A stretch of DNA of 12,054 nucleotides from an uncultured Ruminococcus sp. (lineage in GTDB: Bacteria; Bacillota; Clostridia; Oscillospirales; Acutalibacteraceae), in NCBI GenBank assembly GCA_902783065.1, contig CACZPV010000285.1, positions 1 through 12,054 of the forward strand. The letters run 5' to 3'. Below, piece by piece: positions 1-6,147 of this stretch. Position numbers and translations under genes: made by a program. The notes below the pieces were generated by a model. It ran no database searches, had not been told where the DNA came from, and saw only the letters and a program-made list of their open reading frames with translations. How positions within the stretch are numbered: position 1 is the first letter of the stretch; each line of letters starts with the position of its first letter.

Positions 1-42
1 GGCTCGCCGGTTGGTAAGGGTCCAGCGTCACGCTGGGTGTAG
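1..42 (+). other. Possible 3' end of an upstream gene (13 codons)
   Basis: Frame 1 is open for 13 codons from the window edge and ends with TAG at 40-42. The stretch also contains a perfect 6-bp inverted repeat (CCAGCG at 22-27, CGCTGG at 31-36, loop TCA). No T-run follows the repeat, so it is not a standard terminator. The composition is clearly richer in GC than the AT-rich promoter region that follows at 43-85, which fits the tail of a gene. Too little sequence is present to name it. Confidence 0.2.
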
Positions 43-85
43 GTATTAAAAAAAGTGTTTTAATTTAAAAAAAATTTAAAAATGC

Positions 86-114
86 TTGCATTTTGTAAAA
101 TTGTATGATATAAT
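86..114 (+). promoter_or_regulatory. Sigma-A promoter of rpmE
   Basis: The -35 box TTGCAT (86-91) and a perfect -10 TATAAT (109-114) are 17 bases apart. The -10 is extended: TG at 106-107 sits one base upstream of it. An A/T-rich tract at 48-82 could act as an UP element. Transcription should start near 121, about 36 bases before the rpmE start codon. Confidence 0.85.
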
Positions 115-156
115 TCTAATGTTACTCTAGGTATTGATGAAAGAGGTGACTCAAAC

Positions 157-363
157 ATGAGAGAAGGTATACATCCTAATTATCAGCAGACAACCATTAA
201 GTGTGCCTGCGGTAATGTGATCGAAACAGGTTCAACCAAAAGTGATATCCGTGTTGAAATTTGCTCAAAGTGCCATCCGTTCTTCACAGGAAGACAGAAG
301 CTAGTTGATACCGGCGGACGTGCTGACAGATTCAATAAGCGTTACGGCATTACACAGAAATAA
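157..363 (+). CDS. rpmE: 50S ribosomal protein L31 (zinc-binding form)
   Basis: This is a 68-aa protein of the large ribosomal subunit, where L31 bridges the central protuberance and the small-subunit head. The family signature is clear: an N-terminus MREGIHPNY, then C16 and C18 followed by C36 and C39 (ICSKCHPFFTG), and the tail RADRFNKRYG. The four cysteines mark the zinc-binding (C+) type rather than the cysteine-free paralog made under zinc starvation. The length is normal. The ribosome site AGAGGTGA (142-149) lies 7 bases before the ATG. The gene appears monocistronic, with its own promoter just upstream and a strong terminator 18 bases after the stop. Confidence 0.97.
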   Translation: MREGIHPNYQQTTIKCACGNVIETGSTKSDIRVEICSKCHPFFTGRQKLVDTGGRADRFNKRYGITQK

Positions 364-381
364 TTTTAACTATGCACTTAC

Positions 382-413
382 GGCGGCACATGGCTATAAT
401 GTGCCGCCTTTTT
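382..413 (+). terminator. Intrinsic terminator after rpmE
   Basis: A perfect 10-bp stem (GGCGGCACAT at 382-391, ATGTGCCGCC at 399-408) with a 7-base loop is followed at once by TTTTT (409-413). It separates rpmE from the next gene and ends 21 bases before the start chosen for that gene. Confidence 0.93.
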
Positions 414-434
414 CTGCCCGAAAGGATGTGGAAT

Positions 435-1064
435 ATGGAACAGTCATATAAAACGATAGAAAAAGAAGCACAGGATGAATTTGTAGAGCAGCGTTCCAGA
501 TTTATCGGATATGTTCGTCCGGTAAGTACGGAAAAGGAGGCACTTGCCTTTATAGAAGAAAAGAAAAAACAGCATTGGGATGCAAAACATAATGTTTATG
601 CCTATGTGCTGAGGGAAGGCGGAGTGCAGCGTTACAGCGATGACGGGGAACCGCACGGAACGGCAGGGATACCCGCGTTGGATGTGCTTGTCAAATCCGG
701 TGTGACGGATGTTGTTGTTGTCGTGACAAGATATTTCGGAGGTATTTTGCTTGGAGCCGGGGGACTGGTTCGTGCCTATACAAAGGGAACAAAGATTGCC
801 CTTGATGCCGGAGGTATCATTACTATGCAGAACTGTTACAAATGCAGCATAGTATGCAGATATGATCAGTACGGGAAATTGTCAGGTCTGATTCCGTCAT
901 GTTCAGGTGTAATTGATGATACTGATTTTGGAGAAAATGTTACGCTGCTGTTTCATATTGCGCCGGCTGAGTATGAAAGTTTTTCCAGACAGCTGGCTGA
1001 TGCGACAGGCGGAAGTCTGGAAGCGGAAATAATCGGAAAGGATTATTTTAATACTACTGCCTGA
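435..1064 (+). CDS. yigZ: YigZ/YvyE (IMPACT) family protein
   Basis: This 209-aa protein belongs to the IMPACT/UPF0029 family, conserved in bacteria and related to the N-terminal part of eukaryotic IMPACT. Its biochemical role in bacteria is poorly defined. The UPF0029 hallmarks are present: SRFIGYVRPV near residues 21-30, YSDDGEPHGTAGIPAL at 67-82, and a glycine-rich TRYFGGILLGAGGLVRAY at 98-115. The C-terminal part (about 135-200) fits the DUF1949 ferredoxin-like domain. The ATG at 435 is chosen because AAAGGA (421-426) lies 8 bases upstream and the protein then begins at the family's normal N-terminus. In-frame ATGs further upstream (from 372) lie around and inside the rpmE terminator and would add unrelated residues. 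No clear promoter of its own was found. Confidence 0.9.
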   Translation: MEQSYKTIEKEAQDEFVEQRSRFIGYVRPVSTEKEALAFIEEKKKQHWDAKHNVYAYVLREGGVQRYSDDGEPHGTAGIPALDVLVKSGVTDVVVVVTRYFGGILLGAGGLVRAYTKGTKIALDAGGIITMQNCYKCSIVCRYDQYGKLSGLIPSCSGVIDDTDFGENVTLLFHIAPAEYESFSRQLADATGGSLEAEIIGKDYFNTTA

Positions 1065-1065
1065 A

Positions 1066-1113
1066 AAAACAGAAAGCCTTTGCGGTTTGTTTTTGCAAAT
1101 CCAAGTCTGTTTT
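1066..1113. repeat. Weak inverted repeat after yigZ
   Basis: AAAACAGA (1066-1073) is the reverse complement of TCTGTTTT (1106-1113), and TTTGC (1079-1083) can pair with GCAAA (1095-1099) inside it. The A-rich left arm and T-rich right arm would allow weak, possibly bidirectional termination. The stem is short, however, and no T-run follows it. It begins two bases past the yigZ stop codon's first base, right at the gene end. Confidence 0.3.
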
Positions 1114-1178
1114 CTATCAGGAATTAGAATAAAATTTGACTGAGAAAGCTTTTCGCAAATGAATTGGAGAACAATTGA

Positions 1179-1715
1179 ATGAAAAATATTGAAATAAGAA
1201 AATGCAGTAAGAATGAAACAGAGCTTACAACTAAATTTTATACTGATGTAGTAAAAAAGATGATTGCTGAAAATACTAATTATCCAAAATGGCGCAGTGA
1301 TTACCCTGACCATCAAAGCGTTATTTCAGCATATGAAAACGAGAGTCAGTATATTTGCCTGATTGGCGGGATTATTGCAGGCGCATTTGTTTTGAATGAG
1401 GATCCGGCTGGAGCATATGAGAAAGGTGAGTGGAAAGAACCTCTTAAAAGAGGAGAATATCTTGTAATACATACTCTTGCGGTTGACAGCCGTTTTCGCA
1501 ATATGGGTATTGCTTCCAAAATAACGGAGTTTTGTCTTGATACGGCAAAAAATAACGGATATAGGTCGGTAAGAGTGGATGTGGTGCCCGAAAATTATCC
1601 GGCGGAAAAGCTTTATACAAAACTTGGATTTACTTTTGCAGGAGAAAAAGACCTCGAAAGAGGATTAGAAGATATTCCGAAGTTCAGACTGTTTGAATAT
1701 AATCTGAATTCCTGA
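1179..1715 (+). CDS. GNAT-family N-acetyltransferase
   Basis: This 178-aa protein has the acetyl-CoA-binding core of the GNAT superfamily. Strand 4 and motif A run through HTLAVDSRFRNMGIASKI (residues 98-115), where R105-x-R-N-M-G-I-A stands for the usual Q/R-x-x-G-x-G/A pyrophosphate loop; the first glycine is replaced by asparagine. Motif B follows at 139-151 (NYPAEKLYTKLGF), including the customary tyrosine (Y146). The N-terminal segment with KWRSDYPD (37-44) resembles many small uncharacterised Firmicute acetyltransferases. The substrate cannot be told. The ribosome site GGAGAA (1166-1171) is 7 bases before the ATG. A convincing promoter in the 114-base gap upstream was not found, so it may be read through from yigZ. 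Confidence 0.85.
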   Translation: MKNIEIRKCSKNETELTTKFYTDVVKKMIAENTNYPKWRSDYPDHQSVISAYENESQYICLIGGIIAGAFVLNEDPAGAYEKGEWKEPLKRGEYLVIHTLAVDSRFRNMGIASKITEFCLDTAKNNGYRSVRVDVVPENYPAEKLYTKLGFTFAGEKDLERGLEDIPKFRLFEYNLNS

Positions 1716-1814
1716 GATTGAGTATTGATAATAAAAGTGTAGTTATATGCAATGTTTTACGCGGTTTTCAACATCTGGTAAATTACCCGACAGGTGATTT
1801 CCTTTCGCCCATCT

Positions 1815-1845
1815 CCATGTCCATTCCCGATGGGAACGGACATGG
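1815..1845. repeat. 31-base near-perfect hairpin upstream of dgt
   Basis: The arms CCATGTCC (1815-1822) and GGACATGG (1838-1845) are perfect complements. Inside them TTCCC (1824-1828) pairs with GGGAA (1832-1836) around a GAT loop, and A1823 faces C1837 as the only mismatch. No T-run follows on either strand, so it is not a standard terminator. It lies in the gap between the acetyltransferase and dgt, about 50 bases before a possible -10 box. It may be an intergenic repeat or a leader or trailer structure. Confidence 0.6.
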
Positions 1846-1896
1846 CAGGCACGCCCGCAGTCCGGATAAGATGGAACAGTGTGGGAAGTTTAAAGA

Positions 1897-1902
1897 TATA
1901 AT
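1897..1902 (+). promoter_or_regulatory. Possible -10 box for the dgt-dnaG-rpoD cluster
   Basis: A perfect TATAAT lies 92 bases before the dgt start codon, in the only sizeable gap ahead of this gene group. No convincing -35 hexamer is present 16-18 bases upstream; the best match, TGGAAC (1872-1877), is 19 bases away and poor. Its position is plausible for the cluster promoter but the call rests on one hexamer. Confidence 0.3.
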
Positions 1903-1970
1903 GTAAAAAAATAAAGGTATCACTGCATTTTTTGCGTATATCTATATAGACGTTTAAAAAAGAGGAGCGT

Positions 1971-1997
1971 ATGTCGGAAAAGAGTGATATATCGTGA
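1971..1997 (+). CDS. Possible 8-codon leader peptide overlapping dgt
   Basis: An ATG three bases after AGAGGAG (1961-1967) opens an 8-codon frame, MSEKSDIS. Its TGA stop (1995-1997) overlaps the GTG start of dgt (1994-1996) as GTGA. That geometry is typical of translational coupling. The ribosome site is the best one in the region but closer to the ATG than usual. Nothing else supports translation of this peptide. Confidence 0.3.
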   Translation: MSEKSDIS

Positions 1998-2989
1998 ATA
2001 TAAGAGAACAGACAGAAAAAACAGAACAGTTGATATATTCTCCTTATGCCTGCTTTTCAGCCGATACAAAAGGCCGTGGAGTAAATGAGGAAAAGTGTGT
2101 TATACGAACTGAATTTCAGCGTGACCGTGACAGGATTATTCATTGCAAATCTTTCAGGCGTTTAAAACATAAGACACAGGTTTTTTTGTCACCAGAAGGT
2201 GATCATTACCGTACACGGCTGACACATACACTGGAGGTTTCGCAGATTGCACGAACAGTGGCTAAAGCACTGCGACTTAATGAAGATCTTACCGAAGCAG
2301 TGGCTCTTGGACATGATCTTGGACATACACCGTTTGGTCATGCAGGGGAGAGGGCTCTTAATATGCTGGTGCCGGGAGGATTCCGGCATTATGAACAAAG
2401 TCTTCGGGTGGTTGATAAGCTTGAAAAAGACGGAAAAGGACTTAATCTGACTTTCGAAACAAGAAACGGTATTGTATGCCACACAAAAGGGAAAGAAGCA
2501 GATACGCTGGAAGGAAGAATTGTTCGTATTGCAGATAGAATTGCTTATATTAATCACGATATCGATGATGCTATCCGTGCAGGGGTGATCTCGGAATCGG
2601 AACTTCCAAAGGAAGTCGGAGAATTACTCGGCAAAAGTACGGCAGAACGAATCAATACTTTGGTACTTTCACTTGTGAATAATTCTCAGGAAGGATGCCT
2701 TTGTATGGACAGTGAGGTAAAGGCTGTATTTGACCGTTTACATAAATATATGTTTGCATCGGTGTATTCCAACGAATATGCTAAGCATGAGGAAAGAAAA
2801 GTTCCTGCTTTTATGGAATTTCTGTATGAATATTTCAGCCGTCATCCGAATGAAATGCCGGTGGAAAACAGAAGAACTGCTGATACTGAAGGAGTACAGA
2901 CGGCTGTCTGCGATTACCTTGCCGGAATGACGGACAGGTATGCAACGGATAAATTCAGGGAATTATTTATACCAAAACCACGTTTTTAA
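1994..2989 (+). CDS. dgt: Deoxyguanosinetriphosphate triphosphohydrolase-like protein (dGTPase)
   Basis: This 331-aa HD-superfamily enzyme should hydrolyse dNTPs to deoxynucleoside and triphosphate, with a role in dNTP pool control. The metal site is complete: H78 in RLTHTLEV, H107-D108 in LGHDLGHTPFGHAGE, and D181 in IADRIAYINHD. QRDRDRIIH (42-50) and SFRRLKHKTQVF (53-64) are also family hallmarks. The length matches the short (type 2) class. The GTG start at 1994 gives the standard N-terminus (NIREQTEKTEQLIYSPYA). Its own ribosome site is modest (AAAAGAGTGAT, 1978-1988), and initiation may depend on the small overlapping frame upstream. In Clostridia dgt commonly precedes dnaG and rpoD, as here, which ties it to replication. 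Confidence 0.93.
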   Translation: MNIREQTEKTEQLIYSPYACFSADTKGRGVNEEKCVIRTEFQRDRDRIIHCKSFRRLKHKTQVFLSPEGDHYRTRLTHTLEVSQIARTVAKALRLNEDLTEAVALGHDLGHTPFGHAGERALNMLVPGGFRHYEQSLRVVDKLEKDGKGLNLTFETRNGIVCHTKGKEADTLEGRIVRIADRIAYINHDIDDAIRAGVISESELPKEVGELLGKSTAERINTLVLSLVNNSQEGCLCMDSEVKAVFDRLHKYMFASVYSNEYAKHEERKVPAFMEFLYEYFSRHPNEMPVENRRTADTEGVQTAVCDYLAGMTDRYATDKFRELFIPKPRF

Positions 2990-3170
2990 AGACAGATTAT
3001 CTATGTGTATTATTATTCTGAACTTACTATATTGAGTTAAGACGTTTTTTTCTGCCGCAGTTGGCACAAATTCTGCCGGCTAATGGAAATTGTAGGTTTA
3101 TTATTATAAGAAACATTATCTGACTGCACCGTTTAATGAAACGATAACGGACGAATCGGGGGATAAATCA

Positions 3171-4937
3171 TTGGCAATAACAGAGGAATTTAAACAGGAA
3201 CTTAAGGCAAGGACGGATATTGCAGATGTAATATCTTCTTATGTACAGCTCAAAAAGGCAGGCAGAAATCTGGTAGGCCTTTGCCCGTTTCATAATGAAA
3301 AATCGCCGTCATTCAGTGTGTCCAGAGAAAATGGTTTTTTCCATTGCTTTGGCTGTGGTGCCGGAGGAGATGCGATTACTTTTATACGCAAAATTGAGAA
3401 TTTAGATTATGCAGATGCTGTTAAGCTTCTGGCAGACAGGGCAGGGATGACGATTCCGGAGGATGCTGCAAGTGACGGCATGGGGCATCTCAAAACAAGA
3501 ATATACGAAGCAAACCGTGAAGCAGCAAGGTTTTACCATCGTCAGCTTTATACGCCTGACGGAAAGCAGGCACTTGAATATTTGAGAAACCGTGCTTTGA
3601 CTGAAAAGACAATTATTCATTTTGGTCTGGGATATTCTCCCCGTGATCGTTTTGAGCTTGTTAACCATCTTAAATCAAAAGGATTTTCGAATAATGAAAT
3701 TATACAGGCGAATCTTGCCAATCAATCAAAAAGAGGATTTCCGTTTGATCGTTTTTCCGATCGTGTAATGTTTCCGATAATTGACCTGAGAGGAAATGTT
3801 ATTGCCTTCGGAGGAAGGATAATGTCTGATATAAAGCCGAAATATCTGAATACTTCGGATACGCCTGTTTTCAATAAAAGCCGCAGCCTGTTCGCCCTGC
3901 AGTTTGCAAAAAATAAAGCAAACGGACAACTGATACTTGTAGAGGGATATATGGATGTTATTGCACTCCATCAGGCAGGGTTTGAAAATGCGGTGGCAAC
4001 ATTGGGAACTTCACTTACAAGTGAACAGGCAAAAATAATCAAACGTTACTGCGATGAGGTGGTAATCTGTTATGATGCTGATGAAGCAGGACAGAAGGCA
4101 ACTCAGAGAGCAATAGGAATTCTTCGCCCTACGGGAATCAAAATCAGGATTCTGACTGTACCCAACGGAAAGGATCCTGATGAATTTATCAAGTCTTACG
4201 GAGATCAGGGCAGTGCCAGATTCCGTATGCTTCTCGAAAAATCAGGCAATGATACCGAATATCGGCTTGGAAAATTAAGAATGAGATATAATACCGATAT
4301 TTCTGAACAGAAGGTTGAATTTCTTACTAAAGCATCGGCAATGATTTCCGAACTGGAAAATCCGGTGGAGCAGGATGTCTATATCTCAAAGCTTTCACAT
4401 GATCTGGAGGTTGAAAAAAATGCCATCAAACGGCTTGTGGAAAAAAACAGCCGGCGCAGCTATCGTGAATATAAAAAGGCAGAACAGCGGCAGGTACAGG
4501 CTGAAATGAGCGGTCTGAATGACAGACTCAATAAGGAAAAGCATTTTAATCTTCGTGCTGCCAATGCGGAAGAAGCAATTATTTCACTGATGATTTATAA
4601 TCCTGATACAGCCATAGAAATTGCCGGACATCTTCCTCCGGAAACTTTTGTAACTGGATTTAACAGGCGTATATATGAAGTGTTGAAGAAAAGAGTGGAA
4701 AACGGGCAGGAAATTACACCGTCCGATATTTCTGATGAGTTTTCCGAAGATGAAATGGGCAGGATTACGAAAATGTTATTGTCCCATCCCAGAGAAAACA
4801 ATCCGCAGGCTGCATCACAGGAATATATAGAAGTTCTGAAAGAACAAAGTCAACGCCTTACACCTGAACAGGCGGCATCCGCTGATAATGATACGATCAT
4901 GGAACAACTGAGGCGTATGAAAGAGAAAAAGAAGTAA
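3171..4937 (+). CDS. dnaG: DNA primase DnaG
   Basis: DnaG makes the RNA primers for lagging-strand replication. All family parts are visible in 588 aa. The N-terminal CHCC zinc finger comprises C38, H41, C59 and C62, ending HCFGCGAGGD. The catalytic core follows, with the TOPRIM acidic motifs EGYMD (E258-D262) and YDADEAG (D302, D304). A helical C-terminal region (about 440-588) would bind the DnaB helicase and is divergent, as usual. The start is TTG at 3171, preceded by CGGGGGA (3157-3163). It gives the standard N-terminus AITEEFKQELKARTDI, and no ATG is available in frame just upstream. The 181-base gap after dgt shows no gene and no convincing terminator, so dnaG is probably co-transcribed with dgt. 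Confidence 0.97.
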   Translation: MAITEEFKQELKARTDIADVISSYVQLKKAGRNLVGLCPFHNEKSPSFSVSRENGFFHCFGCGAGGDAITFIRKIENLDYADAVKLLADRAGMTIPEDAASDGMGHLKTRIYEANREAARFYHRQLYTPDGKQALEYLRNRALTEKTIIHFGLGYSPRDRFELVNHLKSKGFSNNEIIQANLANQSKRGFPFDRFSDRVMFPIIDLRGNVIAFGGRIMSDIKPKYLNTSDTPVFNKSRSLFALQFAKNKANGQLILVEGYMDVIALHQAGFENAVATLGTSLTSEQAKIIKRYCDEVVICYDADEAGQKATQRAIGILRPTGIKIRILTVPNGKDPDEFIKSYGDQGSARFRMLLEKSGNDTEYRLGKLRMRYNTDISEQKVEFLTKASAMISELENPVEQDVYISKLSHDLEVEKNAIKRLVEKNSRRSYREYKKAEQRQVQAEMSGLNDRLNKEKHFNLRAANAEEAIISLMIYNPDTAIEIAGHLPPETFVTGFNRRIYEVLKKRVENGQEITPSDISDEFSEDEMGRITKMLLSHPRENNPQAASQEYIEVLKEQSQRLTPEQAASADNDTIMEQLRRMKEKKK

Positions 4938-4948
4938 AGTTTTTCGAA

Positions 4949-4986
4949 TTTACAATCATCTAAGGGTTTAAACAGCCGATTGTAAA
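4949..4986. repeat. Inverted repeat in the dnaG-rpoD spacer
   Basis: TTTACAATC (4949-4957) and GATTGTAAA (4978-4986) are perfect 9-base complements with a 20-base loop. The loop contains the palindrome GTTTAAAC (4966-4973), and a near copy, GTTTTAAAC, follows at 4992-5000. The right arm ends 15 bases before the very strong ribosome site of the first rpoD. There is no T-run, so a processing, stability or attenuation element is more likely than a terminator. Confidence 0.5.
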
Positions 4987-5015
4987 AAAAGGTTTTAAAC
5001 AAAAGGAGGAGTACT

Positions 5016-6101
5016 ATGAGTACACAACAACCGGAAAAGAAAAACGTTCTTGGTGATCTTTTTGAAATGGGTAAATCTAAGGGTCAGATTACGAGTAAGG
5101 AGATTTTTGATGCAACGGGAGAAATGGATATTGAACCCGATCAGATGGAAAACTTCTATACTATGTTGGAATCAAGCGGTGTTGAAATCGTGGAAACCCT
5201 TGATGAGATAATTCTGGACGATGATGACCTGACAGCAATTACCGGAGAAGAAGAACAGGAAACAGCGGTTTCTGATACGGCTGTCAGTACTGATGACCCC
5301 GTCAGAATCTACCTGAAGGAAATCGGCAGGGTGCCGCTGCTTACTCCGGAGGAGGAAATGCTGATTGCGGAAAAAATACTTGATGGTGATGACGAAGCAT
5401 GCAAAAGGCTGGTAGAGGCTAATCTCAGACTTGTGGTCAGTATTGCTAAACGCTATCTTGGGCGTGGTATGCAGTTCCTTGATCTGATTCAGGAAGGAAA
5501 TCTCGGACTTATGAAGGCAGTAGAAAAGTTCGATCATACCAAAGGGTTTAAATTTTCAACCTATGTAACCTGGTGGATCAGACAGGCTATAACCAGAGCT
5601 ATTGCAGATCAGGCAAGAACGATTCGTATTCCCGTACATATGGGTGAAACAATTAATAAAATCAAAAAAGCTTCCAGTCAGCTGCTGCATGAAAACGGTC
5701 ATGAGCCAACGATTGAGGAAATTGCTGATTTTCTGAATATGCCGGAAGATAAGATAAGAGAGGCTATGAGGGTATCACAGGAACCTGTATCTCTCGAAAC
5801 TCCTATCGGCGAGGAAGAGGACAGTCATCTCTGTGATTTTATTCCTGATGACAGTGCGGTTACTCCGCAGGATGCGGCTTCGCAAATGATGCTGAAAGAA
5901 CAGCTCGATTCCGTATTATCTTCTCTTACACCAAGAGAGGAAAAGGTGATACGTCTGCGTTTTGGTCTGGACGATGGCAGACCCAGAACACTGGAAGAAG
6001 TAGGAGAAGAATTTAATGTTACAAGAGAACGTATACGTCAGATTGAAGCAAAAGCTCTTCGCAAGCTGCGTCATCCGAGCAGGAGCAAAAAACTGAAATA
6101 A
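5016..6101 (+). CDS. rpoD: RNA polymerase primary-type sigma factor RpoD (copy 1, altered)
   Basis: This is a full-length group-1-like sigma-70 factor of 361 aa that directs RNA polymerase to -35/-10 promoters. Region 1.1 covers about 1-60 and region 1.2 is DPVRIYLKEIGRVPLLT (94-110). Region 2 spans 130-209, with LDLIQEGNLGL (155-165) and the two tryptophans W186 and W187. The region 3.2 finger is PVSLETPIGEEEDSHLCDF (257-275), and region 4.2 is VTRERIRQIEAKALRKL (335-351). It differs from the third gene of the triplet at sites usually fixed in RpoD: V184 for Ala in TYATWW, G210 for Val in HMVETINK, and C273 for Gly in SHLGDF. It also ends at SRSKKLK, four residues shorter. The ribosome site AAAGGAGGAG (5002-5011) is excellent. 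Codon differences from copy 2 are spread along the gene, so the duplication is not recent. Confidence 0.93.
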   Translation: MSTQQPEKKNVLGDLFEMGKSKGQITSKEIFDATGEMDIEPDQMENFYTMLESSGVEIVETLDEIILDDDDLTAITGEEEQETAVSDTAVSTDDPVRIYLKEIGRVPLLTPEEEMLIAEKILDGDDEACKRLVEANLRLVVSIAKRYLGRGMQFLDLIQEGNLGLMKAVEKFDHTKGFKFSTYVTWWIRQAITRAIADQARTIRIPVHMGETINKIKKASSQLLHENGHEPTIEEIADFLNMPEDKIREAMRVSQEPVSLETPIGEEEDSHLCDFIPDDSAVTPQDAASQMMLKEQLDSVLSSLTPREEKVIRLRFGLDDGRPRTLEEVGEEFNVTRERIRQIEAKALRKLRHPSRSKKLK

Positions 6102-6147
6102 CTTATCACTGCAAAATGTATATATCGCAATATTAAAGGAGATCGAA

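Noticed and set aside
1..45. The first 45 bases look faintly like the D-arm and anticodon arm of a tRNA
   Set aside because: The inverted repeat has a 3-base loop rather than a 7-base anticodon loop, and no T-arm (GTTCGA) or acceptor end follows.
372..434. In-frame ATG at 372 that would extend the YigZ protein by 21 residues
   Set aside because: The extension runs through the rpmE terminator and does not match the family N-terminus. The ATG at 435 has a suitable ribosome site.
1136..1164. TTGACT at 1136-1141 as a -35 box for the acetyltransferase gene
   Set aside because: The matching -10 position reads about ATGAAT and would place the transcript start on top of the ribosome site, leaving no usable leader.
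1718..1906. A 62-codon + strand frame between the acetyltransferase and dgt
   Set aside because: It starts with TTG, has no ribosome site, runs through the 31-base hairpin and gives a protein of unrecognisable composition. It is most likely non-coding.
3039..3052. The 14-mer AAGACGTTTTTTTC occurs at 3039-3052 and again at 8539-8552
   Set aside because: Half of it is a T-run. Neither copy follows a hairpin and the flanks do not align well. It may be chance, though both copies lie in gaps after + strand genes.
6103..6110. TTATCACT occurs near the end of each of the three sigma genes (6103, 7204, 8416)
   Set aside because: Distances from the stop codons differ widely (2, 34 and 76 bases). A longer match to the first copy (TATCACTGCAAAA) also occurs by chance inside the ABC ATPase gene near 10203, so short matches of this kind carry little weight.
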